A DNA stretch of 64,000 nucleotides from Cynocephalus volans (GCF_027409185.1 NC_084462.1:181898071-181962070); one strand, 5' to 3'; shown: positions 1 through 10,547, counted from the stretch's first letter. Program-made: numbers and translations. Notes: generated from the letters alone by a model not told the origin.

Positions 1-129
1 GGCTGTCTCTGTGCCAAGGATCAACCTGAGGTATAAACTTAAGGTCCCCTCAAGTTTTTTCTGAGCCTGTGCTTTTCCATGGCCATGAATAGTAACTTTC
101 TAATTTCTCTTGTATAGGCAGTTTTTTTG

Positions 130-230
130 TGTTTAGTTTTTTTGTAGCTGGCTGATATGAGGATCTGAACCCTCAACCTTGCTGTTACCAGCACCACTTG
201 CTCTAACCAAGTGAGCTAATGAGCCAGCCC
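130..230 (-). mobile_element. tRNA-Ile-derived SINE, monomer
   Basis: Minus-strand monomer: a T-rich stretch (its A tail), then the complement of a B box and A box, ending in gagccagccc. Flanks share aggcagt..ttt just before the T stretch and just after the element, which looks like a target-site duplication. Confidence 0.75.
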
Positions 231-232
231 AA

Positions 233-800
233 GGCAGTTGTTTTTGAATGTCTTAATCTTTAATGTCTGGCTCCTAAAATGGGTAAAGGGGGAACATGAA
301 GGAGGAGGAAGGGTGCTAGCCCTTTACATTCCCTAGAAGTCACTTCAGTTGAAGGGAGAGAAGCTTGCAACAATGCAGAAAGGTGCAGCAACAACGGCTA
401 CCCACCTCTTTGTCTGCACCGCCATGATCAGTAGCAGCAGTGATCAGAGCACAGATCCCTGCTATTGGAAGACTGGTTGCTTTTTGCCCATCCTGGCTCC
501 TGCAAGCTACTTGCAAGCTGCTCCAGGACCACATGCACTGGCTGCCTGCCAAGAAGTTGGGGGTGGAGATGGATAGCTGCTAATGTGCCAGAGGTTGAAA
601 TTGGCCTAAATTAAGCACACTCTACCATCCATCCCCCAGAAGTTGCAAGCCTTCAATAGACTCCAGAGTTCCAAAATAGTTACATCAGACCGATTCTGCC
701 AGTGCAATTGTTGTTCCACTGGGGAGACAGATTCCTGGTACTTCCAACTCTGCCATCTTCCTTGATATTTTATTTTTCAGAGCAGAAGTTTTTATTTCTC
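233..800. other. Intergenic stretch, nothing recognised
   Basis: Ordinary AT/GC-balanced DNA. The short open frames on both strands at 340-576 overlap each other, have no recognisable domains and look like chance frames. Confidence 0.5.
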
Positions 801-804
801 ATGG

Positions 805-1485
805 AGTCCAACTTATCAATTATTTCTTTCAGCATAATGTCTTCAAGATCCGTCCATGTTGCACTTCATGCCATTTTAGAGATGAATAATATTCCATTGT
901 ATTGACATGCCACATATTATTTATTCATCAGTTGAAGTTTATTAAGTTGTTTCTACTTTTTGGCTATTATGAATAATGCTGCTATGAACACATTGTATAC
1001 AAATTTTTATGTGGACGTGTTTTCAATTGTCTGTGTGTTTACCTAGAAGTGACTTTGCTGTGTTATATAGTAACACTATGTTTAACTTTTTAAGGAATTG
1101 CTAGACTGCTTTCCAAGGTGGTTGTACCATTTTGCATTCCCACCAGCAGTGTACGAGGGCTTGAATGTCTGTATGTCCTCTCCAATACTTGTTAATATCT
1201 GTCTTTTTATTTTTATTTTTTGGTGGCTGGCTGGTACCAGGGTCCAAACCCTTAACCTTTGTTATATAACACCACACTGTAAATAACTGAGCTAACCTGC
1301 TAGCCCCTGTCTTATTTGATAATAGCCATCCTAGTGGATGTGAAATGGCACCTCATTGTGGTTTTATTTGCATTTCCCTGATAACTAAGGCTGGTGAATG
1401 TCTTTTGATGTGTTTATTGGCCATTTACATATCTTCTTTGGAGAAATATCTATTTGGATCCTCTGCTCTTTTAAAAAATAGACTT
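805..1485 (-). mobile_element. Old L1 fragment (ORF2 3' part, antisense)
   Basis: The plus strand reads as the complement of the end of L1 ORF2: phrases such as attccattgtattgacatgcc, ggctattatgaataatgctgc and cacctcattgtggttttat are hallmarks of this region. It is interrupted by the SINE at 1204-1305. Many stops show it is long dead. Confidence 0.8.
1204..1305 (-). mobile_element. tRNA-Ile-derived SINE, monomer
   Basis: Minus-strand monomer inserted in the L1. The flanking L1 sequence repeats ctgtctt on both sides, marking the insertion. Confidence 0.75.
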
Positions 1486-1488
1486 TGG

Positions 1489-1664
1489 GGGGCCGGCCCA
1501 TGGCTCACTCGGGAGAGTGTGGTGCTGAGAACACCAAGGCCACGGGTTCGGATCCCATATATGGATGGCTGGTTGGCTCACCGGGTGAGCGTGGTGCTGA
1601 TAACACCAACTCAAGGGTTAAGATCCCCTTACCAGTCATCTTTTAGAAAAAAAAAAAAAAAAAA
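1489..1664 (+). mobile_element. tRNA-Ile-derived SINE, dimer
   Basis: Plus-strand dimer. The left unit has ggctcactcgggagagtg (A-box side) and gggttcggatcc (B box); the right unit ends in gatccccttaccagtcatc and a long A tail. It starts after aaaaaatagactttg, which recurs after the tail and again after the next SINE. Confidence 0.9.
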
Positions 1665-1672
1665 TAGACTTT

Positions 1673-1840
1673 GGGCTGGCCTGTGGCTCACTTGGTAGAG
1701 TGTGGTGTTGATAACACCAAGGCCACGTGTTCGGATCCCTGTATAGGGATGGCCGGTTGCTCACTTGGGAGAGCGTAGTGCTGACAACACCAAGTCAAGG
1801 GTTAAGATCCCCTTGCCGGTCATCTTTAAAAAAAAAAAAA
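1673..1840 (+). mobile_element. tRNA-Ile-derived SINE, dimer (second hit at same site)
   Basis: A second plus-strand dimer directly follows the copy ending at 1664. Its own flanks are again tagacttt with preceding A's, so three copies of the target sequence bracket two SINEs. Confidence 0.9.
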
Positions 1841-1844
1841 GTTA

Positions 1845-1930
1845 GACTTTATTTATGAGAGCAGTTTTAGGTTCACAGCAAAATTGAGTGAAGGTACTGA
1901 GATTTCCCATACACCCTCCCCTGCCCATTT
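1845..1930 (-). mobile_element. Short antisense L1-like fragment
   Basis: The stretch from ttatgagagcagttttagg to the pyrimidine-rich cacc part matches the antisense of an L1 3' region; a longer relative lies at 31262-31620. Beyond 1930 the similarity fades. Confidence 0.5.
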
Positions 1931-2167
1931 TTTAATGGTGCAGCACAGCAAGGATTGATCACTCACTCTTGCTTCATGTCCATCATGGGTTGGCAGTGTT
2001 TCTGCTCCAAGTATCCTCACTCCAGGACCCAGGCTGAGGAGCTTCTCATCCATCGCAGGAGGATGAGGAAGAGGAAGTGGCAAGTCACCCACTGACTCTT
2101 AAAAGCTTTCGTCCAGAGATAATACATATCAGTTCCACTCATTCCAGTAACAAAGCAAATCATCCAG

Positions 2168-2317
2168 GGGGCCGGCCCGTGGCTCACTCGGTAGAGTGCG
2201 GTGCTGCTAACACCAAGGCCATGGGTTCAGATCCTATATAGGGATGGCCGGTTTGCTCACTGGCTGAGCGTGGTGCTGACAACACCAAGCCAAGGGTTGA
2301 GATCCCCTTACTAGTCA

Positions 2318-2348
<31 letters not shown>
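2168..2348 (+). mobile_element. tRNA-Ile-derived SINE, dimer
   Basis: Plus-strand dimer with a long A tail. Flanked by a 16-bp direct repeat aaagcaaatcatccag (about 2152-2167 and 2347-2362), a clear target-site duplication. Confidence 0.92.
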
Positions 2349-2352
<4 letters not shown>

Positions 2353-2663
2353 ATCATCCAGCCATGACCAACTTCAAGGAGATGTGCAATATTTGCATAT
2401 CTGGAAGGGGAGGACCTAAATGTTTGTGAGCACCTTTAATGACTCACAAGAGTTAAATAGGGTTCTTTCACATAGGACTTGTCAGTGCCTTTGCTTTGCG
2501 ACCATTCACTGTCCCTCTCTGGAGCAAGTGGGATACAGTAAGCAGAGTCACCCAGACTTACTCAACTGGGGAACCCTTTTCTCCTAGAGTGTCTCATGGG
2601 ACGTATGTTCCCCGGGATCCCCTTTGGGAACCACTGCCTTGGCTGGTGGCTACTTCCTGGAGG

Positions 2664-2991
2664 AGGGGTTGGCAAACTATTTGGAATGGACCAAAAAGTA
2701 AATATTTTAGGCTTTTTGGATCCTGTGGACCAATGACTCAACTCTGCTGTTGTAGTGCAAAATCAGCCATATGTAATATATAAATGAATGGGTGTGGCTG
2801 TGTTTCAATAAAATTTTATTTATAGACACTAAAATTTGAATTTTATATAATTTTCCTGTGTCACAAAATATTATTCTTTTGATCATTTTCCCAAACATTT
2901 AAAAATGTAAAAATTATTCTTAGCTTGTAGGCTGTACAAAAACAGGTGGTGGGCTGGACTTGGCCCATGGGTCATGGTTTGCCCACGCTCC
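2664..2991 (-). mobile_element. Non-autonomous hAT-like DNA element
   Basis: Starts aggggttggcaaact and ends with the imperfect complement ggtttgcccacgctcc. The interior carries the familiar 'aaaatattt...ctgtggacca' and 'aataaaattttatttatag' segments of a common mammalian hAT-type MER element. An 8-bp flank (cctggagg/cccagagg) is compatible with a decayed hAT duplication. Confidence 0.65.
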
Positions 2992-3038
2992 TCCCAGAGG
3001 ATGAAGGCCCAGCATAGCGTTCAAACCCCTTCATGTTC

Positions 3039-3190
3039 TCCAGGCTCGTCGGCCACGATGGATTTTTTCCCAACAACGGATCACATTCTTTCATTCCCTG
3101 GGGCCTTCACACAGGCTGCTCTCCCCTCTGGAAATGTCCTTCCAGCTCTTCTCTGCTTGAGAAACCTGAGGTCTCTCTTGACCAGGGTAG
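3039..3190 (+). mobile_element. L2 fragment
   Basis: Contains the L2-type phrase 'ccctggggccttcacacaggctgctctcc' region followed by 'cttctctgcttgagaaacc'. Old and diverged. Confidence 0.45.
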
Positions 3191-3268
3191 AATTAGGAGC
3201 GTCATCATTGTTGTCTCTGTCACACTTTCTAACATTTCAGAGTTGCCCTTGCCATGTTGTACTCTGAT

Positions 3269-3387
3269 TTTTTTATTTTTTATTTTTATTTATTTATTTA
3301 TTGAAAAGATGACCGGTAAGGTGATCTTAACCCATGACTCGGTGTTGTCGGCACCACGCTCTCCCAGGTGAGCCACGGGCCGGCCCG
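3269..3387 (-). mobile_element. SINE, short fused form
   Basis: Minus strand. Opens like the right half of the dimer (gatgaccggtaaggtgatc) but runs after one unit length into the left-half 5' end (gtgagccacgggccggccc). The middle of the dimer is absent. Flanks repeat tctgattttttat. The copy at 38532-38648 has the same structure. Confidence 0.8.
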
Positions 3388-3485
3388 GTATTCTGATTTT
3401 TTATTGATATATTTGCTTTCCCAACTAAGCCATGAGCTTCTGGAGGACGGAGACCTTGTTTTCCTGAGTTCTGACCCCCAGGCCT

Positions 3486-3808
3486 ACTATGGTTTGAAAG
3501 TGTCCCCCCAAAAGCAGGTGTTGGAAATGTAATCCCCAGTGGAACAGTGTTGGGAGGTGGGGCCTAACGAGAGCTGATTAGGCCATGAGGAGTCCACCCT
3601 CATGAACGGCTTAATGCCCTTATCTCTAGAGTGGGTTCATTAAAAAAGGACAAGTTTGGTCCCCTTCTCTCTCTCTCTTTTGCCTTTTTGCCATGGAATG
3701 TTGCAGCAAGAAGGTCCTCACAGATGCAGCCCCTCGATCTTGGACTTGCCAGACACCAGAACTGCAAGAAATAAATTTCTGTTCCTCATAAATTACCCAG
3801 TCTCGTGT
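3486..3808 (+). mobile_element. MaLR-type solo LTR (MST/THE-like)
   Basis: Begins ctatggtttgaaagtgtccc and runs through gaggtggggcct, gtgggttcatt, gcagcaagaaggtcctca and ttggacttgcc to a terminal aagaaataaatttctgtt and attacccagtctc. AATAAA near 3770 is its polyadenylation signal. Solo LTR, no internal region. Confidence 0.8.
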
Positions 3809-4249
3809 AGGAAGGTACTTCATATGGGGATGCCGGCGCAGGCGACGGTGCCGAGGTGGGGATGAGTTTAGAGTGCAGGAGGGAACTGAAGACAGGGCTG
3901 CTGCAGCTGGGTTGGAGGGTGACAAGAGGCACTTGTGGGGTTTTGGTTGGTGCTAGGGCAGGTAGGCTTGGTGCAGTGCAGCACTAGAGAGCCATGGCGT
4001 GTTCTTGAACAGAGTTGTGGCTTAATGAAATTCATGTTTCAGGGGGAGATCTCTTGGGGTGACCCAGCTCCCACCTTTTGTCTTAGCCATATCTAGCCCC
4101 TCCAGCCATTCCCTGCTGGCCCTGAGCCTGGTGGAGTCTGCAGCCACTATGAGGTGGGCTTGGGTTTGCCCATATGTGAATGAGACTAGATGGCCCTTCC
4201 CAGCTTTCAAGGCCCCCTCCCGGCATTTCTTGGAGGTGTACATGTGAGA
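3809..4249. other. Intergenic stretch, nothing recognised
   Basis: No repeat or gene recognised. The overlapping short frames at 4022-4261 and 4059-4247 are on opposite strands, with no domain or splice context. Confidence 0.4.
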
Positions 4250-4430
4250 GTCCTGAACCAACAGTCAGAAGATCCAGGTTCAAGTTCCGGTTCTGCCCAT
4301 TCAACTTCCTGTAGAGTCTTGAACAAGTCCCTTCCCCTCTTGGGACCTCAATTTCCATATCTGTTAAATGGGAGCAATGACTCCTGCCCTGGAGGCTTCC
4401 TGAGGTTGTTCTGAGGGTCAACGGAGGCCT
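4250..4430 (+). mobile_element. MIR SINE
   Basis: Shows the MIR order: 'agatccaggttcaagttccggttctg', 'cttgaacaagtccctt', 'cctcaatttccatatctgttaaatggg' and 'cctgaggttgttctgaggg'. Confidence 0.75.
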
Positions 4431-4731
4431 GGCCCCAAAGGGACTGTGACCAGCAGTGATGTGACCTTAAAGGATGATGATTGACATCACTGGACTCTTT
4501 GGTGGACACTGAAGCTGTGCTGGACACTGTGAGGAGTGGTGAGGGGCCTGGAGCTCAGGCCCTGCACAGAGAAGGATCTGGGTTGGTGACCCAAAATCCT
4601 GTTGATGTGTCCCCAGCACCTGGCACAAAATGAGCACTCATGCGTTGGAGCTGAGTGTGGGTCTCAGTGAAAGGAGCTCAGGTCTCTTAGTTCCCAGATT
4701 GTTTGGAAGAATCACATTAAAACCAAACTGG

Positions 4732-4910
4732 TGGGCGAGCCCGTGGCTCACTCGGGAGAGTGCGGTTCTGATAACACCAAGGCCATGGGTTCGGATCCCA
4801 TATAGGGATAGCCGGTTAGCTCACTGGCTGAGCATGGTGCTGACAACACCAAGCCAAGGGTTAAGATCCCCTTACCGGTCATCTTTTAAAAAAAAATTTA
4901 AAAATAAAAT
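4732..4910 (+). mobile_element. tRNA-Ile-derived SINE, dimer
   Basis: Plus-strand dimer with an A-rich tail. Flanked by the perfect 13-bp repeat aaaaccaaactgg (4719-4731 and 4911-4923). Confidence 0.92.
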
Positions 4911-5007
4911 AAAACCAAACTGGCCCCCTGTATATGTGGCATTATTCTCTAGCAACTGGGCACTGAAGCTTCCTGCGGCAGAAAAAATTTGGACTTGGAT
5001 CTGAACC

Positions 5008-5115
5008 AAAAGCCTCCTCATTTTACAAATGGGAAACAGAGACCCTGATACATCCAGGGAGGGGCTCAGGAACTCTCAGACAGCCAGAGGCAGAGCCTGA
5101 GCTGGCCCAAGCCTC
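5008..5115 (-). mobile_element. MIR fragment
   Basis: Plus strand reads cctcattttacaaatggg.aacagagaccc, then 'gcagagcctgagctgg', the antisense of a MIR core and 5' part. Confidence 0.55.
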
Positions 5116-5449
5116 CTTGGCCCTCTCCCCTGTGAGTCCCACCTGGACACTGCCCTGCAGCACACTGTACCCAGGGAGCACAGATGCCAGGATGAGGGAG
5201 TCAGCTGCTCATGGGCTGCTGGACCCATGGCCCACTAATTAGTCACATCATTTTTGGCATCTCACACAGCCTCGGGGAACTGGAGAATGTCATTGTCAAA
5301 GTATTTTTGAATATTTGCCTTCTCAGCAAGAAGATGAGGAAGCTGTGAGAACACTCGGGCTTTCATAAGACGGATACGAACAAAAATAACAAGCAGCGTG
5401 AGCTGGACAGATCTGGGAGCTTGGGGAGAGGCCCGGAGGAAAGCCCCGT

Positions 5450-5530
5450 GCTGCTGGTCACACCTGTGTGACCGCGAGGCAGACGCTCTGCCCCTCTGGG
5501 CCTCAGTGTCCTCACCTGTAAAATGACTCA
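5450..5530 (+). mobile_element. MIR fragment
   Basis: Contains 'gtgtgaccgcgaggcag', 'gcctcagtgtcctcacctgtaaaatg', typical of the sense MIR core. Confidence 0.5.
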
Positions 5531-5797
5531 TCCATTTCTCAGATATTTATGGACGCCTGCCATGTGCCATGCACTGCTCCAGGCTGAGAACTAAACAGAA
5601 ATCCCTGCTGTCAAGTGGCTGCCATCCCACAAGGAGCCAGACAATTCAAATCAAATATGATATGCTGTCTGGTGGCATGTGTAAAGGAGAGCAATAAAAC
5701 ATGCTGAGGTGGGGTGGTGGCCTTTTCCAAGAGGGTGGTCAGGGATGGCCTCACTGAGGTGGCATCTAAGTGAGGGTCCGAAAAAGATGAGGATTGG

Positions 5798-5935
5798 GCC
5801 GACCCCGTGGCGCACTCGGGAGAGTGCGGCGCTGGGAGCGTAGCAGCGCTCCCGCCGCGGGTTCGCTCCTATATAGGGATGGCCTGTGCGCTCGGTGCGG
5901 CCGGTCACAAAAAAAAAAAGAAAGAAAGAAAAAAA
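5798..5935 (+). mobile_element. SINE, GC-arm subtype
   Basis: Plus strand; gtggcgcactcgggagagtg replaces gtggctcactcgg, and the anticodon arm region is replaced by a GC-rich self-complementary stretch (ctgggagcgtagcagcgctccc). Flanks repeat agatgaggattg on both sides. Confidence 0.88.
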
Positions 5936-6416
5936 CGAAGAAGATGAGGATTGAACAGTGGGGGTATCTGGGAGAAGCATCCTTCCTGATGCAGGGAGAA
6001 GCAGGTGCAAAGGCCCTGAGGTTGGCACATGCTTGGTTGGCTTGAGGCTAGTGGGGCTAGAGCTGGTGGTGACTCAGAGAGGACAAGATGACAAGACAGG
6101 GTCTAGAGGCCGCTGGGGGCCTGCTCATGTAGAGCCTTGTAAGCCCCTGAAAAGCCCCTGTTTTCTTTTCCAGTGATGTGGGAGCATTGGAGGGCTTAGA
6201 GCAGGGGAGTAGCATGGTCCGGTTTTTGTGTCAACCATATTCCTCTACTGCCCCATGAGTCAAGGGCAGGAGCAGGTCAGACGTGACAGGCTTGCGCCAG
6301 GTGAGAGCAGTGGAGGGATGAGGGGGGACTGGGTTCCAGATGTGTCTGGAGGCAGAATGGATGTTGGGTGTGGGGTTGGAGAGGAGGAGAGATGCCAAGG
6401 GAGCCTCCAAGGTTTT

Positions 6417-6511
6417 GGCTTGTTTTGTTTTTTGGTGGTGCAGGGATGGAACCCTGGACCTTGGAGTTACCAGCACCACGCTCCAACCAACTGAGCGGTT
6501 GGCCAGCCCCA
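6417..6511 (-). mobile_element. tRNA-Ile-derived SINE, monomer
   Basis: Minus-strand monomer with complement of the B and A boxes (ggaaccctggacc, ctccaaccaactgag). Perfect 14-bp flanking repeat cctccaaggttttg at 6403-6416 and 6512-6525. Confidence 0.92.
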
Positions 6512-6970
6512 CCTCCAAGGTTTTGACATGAGCACATGGAACAGAGCTGACATGGCTCTGAGGCAGGGCCCAGTATTGTGATGTGCACGGTGCCCATTGG
6601 ACCTCCCTGGGCAGACTGAGGCAGGTGGCTGTAGTTGAGGGCAAGTCCCGGCTGGAGACACAGATTTGGAGTCATCAGAGTAGAGGTGTTATTTAACACC
6701 ATGAGCCAGCCTGAGATCATGCAGGGGTGAGCGAGACAAGAGGCTGAGACAGTAATAGCAGCGTCTCCCGCAGAGCAGCTGGAAGCACGTGAGGCCTCTG
6801 CTGGGCCGCGCTGTGCGGCAGCGCTGAGCGCGTGGTGCCTGGCACCTGGTGGCTGCTCCGCCCAACACGGTTGTTTCATTGTTATCGTAACAGTCGTGCC
6901 TGTCACTCAGGCCTTTCTGTCACTCCTACGTCCTCCTCTGGGACCTCGGGCCATAGCCTGAGAATACTTT

Positions 6971-7507
6971 TGCTGTGGTCTGAGTGTTTGTTCCCTCCGA
7001 AGCTCATGTGGAAGCTTGATCTCCAGTGTGGCAGTGTTAAGAGGTGGGGCATTTGGGAGGTGATTGGATCATGAGGGCCTTGCCCTTGTGAATGGATTAA
7101 CCCATTAATGGGTTCATGAATTAATGGGTTATCATGGGAGTGGACTGGTGGCCTATAAGGAGAGCACAAAGACACTGGCTCAGCCTCTTGTCATTTGGTT
7201 GCTCGCATCACCGCAGGACTCTGCAGAGTCCCCCCCCCAGAAGAAGGCTTCACTAAATGTGTCCCCTGGACCCTGGACTTCCCAGCCTCCAAAAAAAATT
7301 TTTTTCCCTCTCTTTTTTTTATTGAAACATAAGTGATTGTACACATCTGTGGGGCAAAGATTTGAATATCAATACCTGTTTGCAATATGTGATGCTCAAA
7401 TCAGGATAATTAGTATATCTCTGCGATTGCAAGAAATACATTTTGTCTCTTTACAGATTACCCAGTTTCAGGTATTCTTTTACGAGCAGCAGAAAATAAA
7501 CAAATAC
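6971..7507 (+). mobile_element. MaLR-type LTR, split by an L1 fragment
   Basis: Starts tgctgtggtctgagtgtttg; shows 'aagaggtggggcatttgggagg', 'catgagggccttgcc', 'cttcccagcctcc', then is cut by foreign DNA at 7291-7426 and resumes at 'gcaagaaatacattttgtctc' and 'attacccagtttcaggtattc'. Confidence 0.8.
7291..7426 (-). mobile_element. L1 3'-end fragment (antisense) inside LTR
   Basis: Reads attgaaacataagtgattg, 'acatctgtggggcaaag' and 'gcaatatgtgatgctcaaatc', the antisense of an L1MA-like 3' UTR, with a T-rich start. Related fragments lie at 36894 and 44828. Confidence 0.75.
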
Positions 7508-7733
7508 ACCAAGGCTTTTCCTTTAGATGGGGCTGGAGGTGGGAACGCTGAGGGATGGAGTGCAGGATTCTAGACTGTCTAGACACAGTGTCACCCTAAG
7601 CAGCTCATTACCCCCTGGGCTGTTCCCTGTTGTCCCTGTTAGGATGGCCCAGGTGAGTGGGCAAGCGTCCGACCACCCTCTGTCTGGTCCTGTTGGTGGG
7701 GCCCTGGGGGCTCCAACTCTGGTTCCTCAATTC

Positions 7734-7734
<1 letters not shown>

Positions 7735-7829
<95 letters not shown>
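7735..7829. repeat. (TG)n microsatellite
   Basis: About 90 bp of almost uninterrupted TG repeats ending in tatgtgggcg. It creates long Cys-Val and His-Thr frames on the two strands that are not genes. Confidence 0.98.
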
Positions 7830-7849
7830 GGCGCCTGCGTCTGTGTGGT

Positions 7850-8360
7850 AAGATACATGTAACAAAACTGATCATTTTAAGCATTTTAAAAGGTGCACTT
7901 CAGTGGTATGAAGTTTATTCACAGTGTTGCGAGCCACTCCCCCGTAGGAAACCCTGTACCCATTAGCAGTCACACCCTTTCCCTTCTCCCCAGCACCTGG
8001 TCACCTCAAATCGACTTTCTGTCTCTGCGGATTTGCCTGTTCTGTACATTTCATAAAAATGGAATCATACAGTCTGTGACCTCTTGTGGCTGGTTTCTTT
8101 CACTCAACATAATGTTTTTTTTTTAACCGGTAAGGGAATCGCAACCCTTGGCACCGTGTGGTCCGCACCACGCTCAGCCAGTGAGCGCACCCGGCCATCC
8201 CCATATAGGACCCGAGGCCATCCCCATATAGGATCCGAACCCGTGGTCTCGGCGCGACCAGCGCCGCACTCTCCCGAGTGAGCCACGGGGCCAGCTCACT
8301 TAACATAATGTTTTTAAGATTCATCCACATTATAGGATCTCTGTAGTTTATTCTTTTATT
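7850..8360 (-). mobile_element. L1 3' region (antisense)
   Basis: Reads 'gatcattttaagcattttaaaaggtgcacttcagtgg', 'gcagtcacaccctttccc', 'gatttgcctgttctg', 'tttctttcactcaacataatg' and, after the SINE, 'gattcatccacattat'. This is the antisense of the L1M-type ORF2/3' UTR junction. Confidence 0.8.
8120..8296 (-). mobile_element. tRNA-Ile-derived SINE, dimer with internal duplication
   Basis: Minus-strand dimer inserted in the L1. The flank cact(c/t)aacataatgttttt is repeated at 8101-8119 and 8297-8315. The piece ggccatccccatatagga is present twice (near 8192 and 8218), an internal tandem duplication between the two units. Confidence 0.9.
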
Positions 8361-9130
8361 TTTTTTAATTTTTAAAATTAAAAAAAAATTTTGTGGTGCT
8401 AATTTTAAATACAGTTTTATTTAAGACACTGCATTTTCCACCTACAAGACTGTGCCTATAAAGTGGTGTAATGTTACTTGCTTTCCTTGTGCGTATGCTC
8501 CATATTCAAGTATGGAGAATGCCTAGTCATTTACTACAGCAGCTCAACTCGCAGTTGTTTTTTTTTTTTGGTTTGGTCCCTTCATTCTTGAACAGCTCTG
8601 TGACCTCGAGCAGGTCACTGCCTAGTCACTTAAACACACCAGGAAGTACCAGTCCACTTCTCAGTGGCTACAGAGGCAGGGCTGGTGCCCACAGTGTGGG
8701 CCTGGAGTGGGGAGCAGGGATCCTCCAGTATTGGGGGTCCATGCAGGTAGAGATTACTTCCCGGCTTTCTCCACTGCCAGATTCAGAACCAGTTTTATCT
8801 AGCTGGTGAAGTTACTTGATTTTCGGCTTTCAAGATTTTGCTCCATTGTCTCTTCTTGTTGTCTTCGTCCCTTTATTTTCATCCATGATAGTCCTCACCA
8901 AGGCCTTGCCTTTGCTAGCACCCTCCCCTCAGCCCCCTGGAGTGTGCACTGCAGGGAATATCCTGAGACACATTCTCTTCTGGGCCAGGCACCACCTGGC
9001 GGGGATCACATCCCAGAGCAGGACAAACAGACAGGCCCCAGGCCAGGGTGGAGGCTACTGAGGGAGAGATAACAAAGGAGAACCCAGTCACCCAACTGTA
9101 ATTGAGATAAGGTTGACAATGGGGCACAAG
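8361..9130. other. Intergenic stretch with weak MIR-like piece
   Basis: An A/T palindrome-like run lies at 8348-8391. 'gacctcgagcaggtcactgcctagtcactt' near 8602-8631 looks like a MIR remnant. Nothing else recognised. Confidence 0.4.
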
Positions 9131-9135
9131 AAGCA

Positions 9136-9171
9136 GGGGCGGGGCGGGGTGGGGGTGGGGTGGGGTGGGGG
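9136..9171 (+). other. G-rich tract with G-quadruplex potential
   Basis: Seven consecutive runs of four or five G separated by single C or T bases. Confidence 0.85.
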
Positions 9172-9359
9172 TGCTGCTGGAGATGGGGTGGTCGGGGAGG
9201 CTCCCAGAAGGCATGTAAGTGGAATTAGGCAGAGGCAGCCTGGAAAGATCCCCAGGCAGGTATAGGCTGGGAGGGAGGGGCAGGGAGTGGAGCATGGAGT
9301 TGGGCCACAACACGTGGGCCTGGAGCCAGCTGCGCCTGGAGCCAGCTGCGCAAGGCTTG

Positions 9360-10400
9360 GAATTTTATCCTCCATGCAGCAGGAAGGCCCCGGGGGTTAT
9401 AAGCAGGGAAGGACGTGATCCAGTCCATGTTTCAAAGATGATCTCTAGCTGTTGTGTGGAGAGGAGATGGCACATTGGGTGTCCTGGCATCCAAGCTGAG
9501 AGAAGAGGGAGACAGTTCAGGTATCCCACCACCCTGGACAGGTGCCCACCGTGCCCTGGGGGAGGCCTCATGTGTCTTTTCTGAACCAGGGGACCACCAG
9601 GCAACATAAATGAAAGCTCGTCTAGCTGGGCCCAGCATGACCCATCCCCAAGAATGAATGTTGCGAGACAGCTCAGTACACCACCCCTACCCACCCGGGC
9701 CACCGGTCTCCACTGTCTTGTCTGTCTCCGGGGGGAATTAGCTGGTTTGTCTTTTTCTGATCCAGCATCCTGGAGGAGGGGCAGGAGGGCTGTCACTCTT
9801 GTGGACGAGGGGCGGGTCCTCAGACAGGAAACCATACGTTGGAAGGCAGTTTCTAGACGGAAGGAGGAACACCCCTTTTTGTGAGGGTCTAAATGTCTGG
9901 GTACATCCTGCAGACACCCTGAAAGCTAGCATCTGCCCGCCACAGCTACTGGGAAGCCAGAGCTACTTCTGCATTTATTTTCCTGGTGATGCTCTTACTG
10001 GGGACTTGTTTAAATTTTGCAGCCTGACCCTGGGACAGTCAGCAGTGGTGATCTAATGAGCCCCTGCTGTGTGTGAAGCTCTCAGGAGCAAGACCTAGCC
10101 TTGGGGGGCTTACATTTGGGGGTGCGTGGTAAGACCACTGATGGCTGGGAGGACAACAAGGGCTAGGACAGGGAACTGAGCTGGTTAGGGAGGTCAGAAG
10201 GGCTCCCTGGAGGAGGTGACCTGTGAGTTGAGCCAAAGGACTGGTGGACACAATTGGGACCACACGGCCTGGTGGGAGCAGCACTCTCTGGGCAACGCCA
10301 GGTAGAGAGGGGTCCCCCAAAGTGGGGAATCTTGAGGCAGGCTTGGGGCTGAAAGACCATTCCTCTCCCATGTGGAGACTTCCTTCAGCCACCTTTTAGG
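9360..10400 (-). mobile_element. Diverged L2-like sequence (antisense)
   Basis: 'ataagcagggaaggacgtgatccagtcc' with 'gatctctagctgttgtgtgg' (9399-9465), and 'gagcccctgctgtgtgtgaagc' with 'ctccctggaggaggtgacctg' (10057-10224), are phrases of the antisense L2 body. Between them little is recognisable. Confidence 0.45.
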
Positions 10401-10547
10401 CCTTGGTCTGGGTCCTGTCCCAGCTGGTCCTCCCACGTGCCTGTGGCTGCTTGAGGGAGTCACCCTGGGAGGTCCCACACTTATGCCGGGCCTGCTGCCT
10501 TCTCTCAATTCCTCTTAGAGAGGTTCTTAAGAGAGAGTGAAAAACAT

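Larger units (their letters stand above)
5540..6780 (-). mobile_element. L2 (antisense), with SINE insertions
   Basis: Antisense L2 3' end signature 'gcctgccatgtgccatgcactg', then 'aaatccctgctgtcaagtggc' and further 'gaccttttccaagagggtggtcagg', 'gcaaaggccctgaggttgg' and 'gagcaggggagtagcatggtc'. Interrupted by SINEs at 5798 and 6417. The end is uncertain. Confidence 0.6.

Noticed and set aside
1489-1664. Bat tRNA-derived SINE (horseshoe or fruit bats) as source of the species call
   Set aside because: Those SINEs have a similar opening (ggccggcccgtggctca) but, as I recall, a different middle and no second tRNA-Ile-like unit ending in ccttaccggtcatc. Colugo fits better, though this rests on memory.
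7527-7966. Frames with long Cys-Val or His-Thr runs
   Set aside because: Products of the TG microsatellite in different frames.
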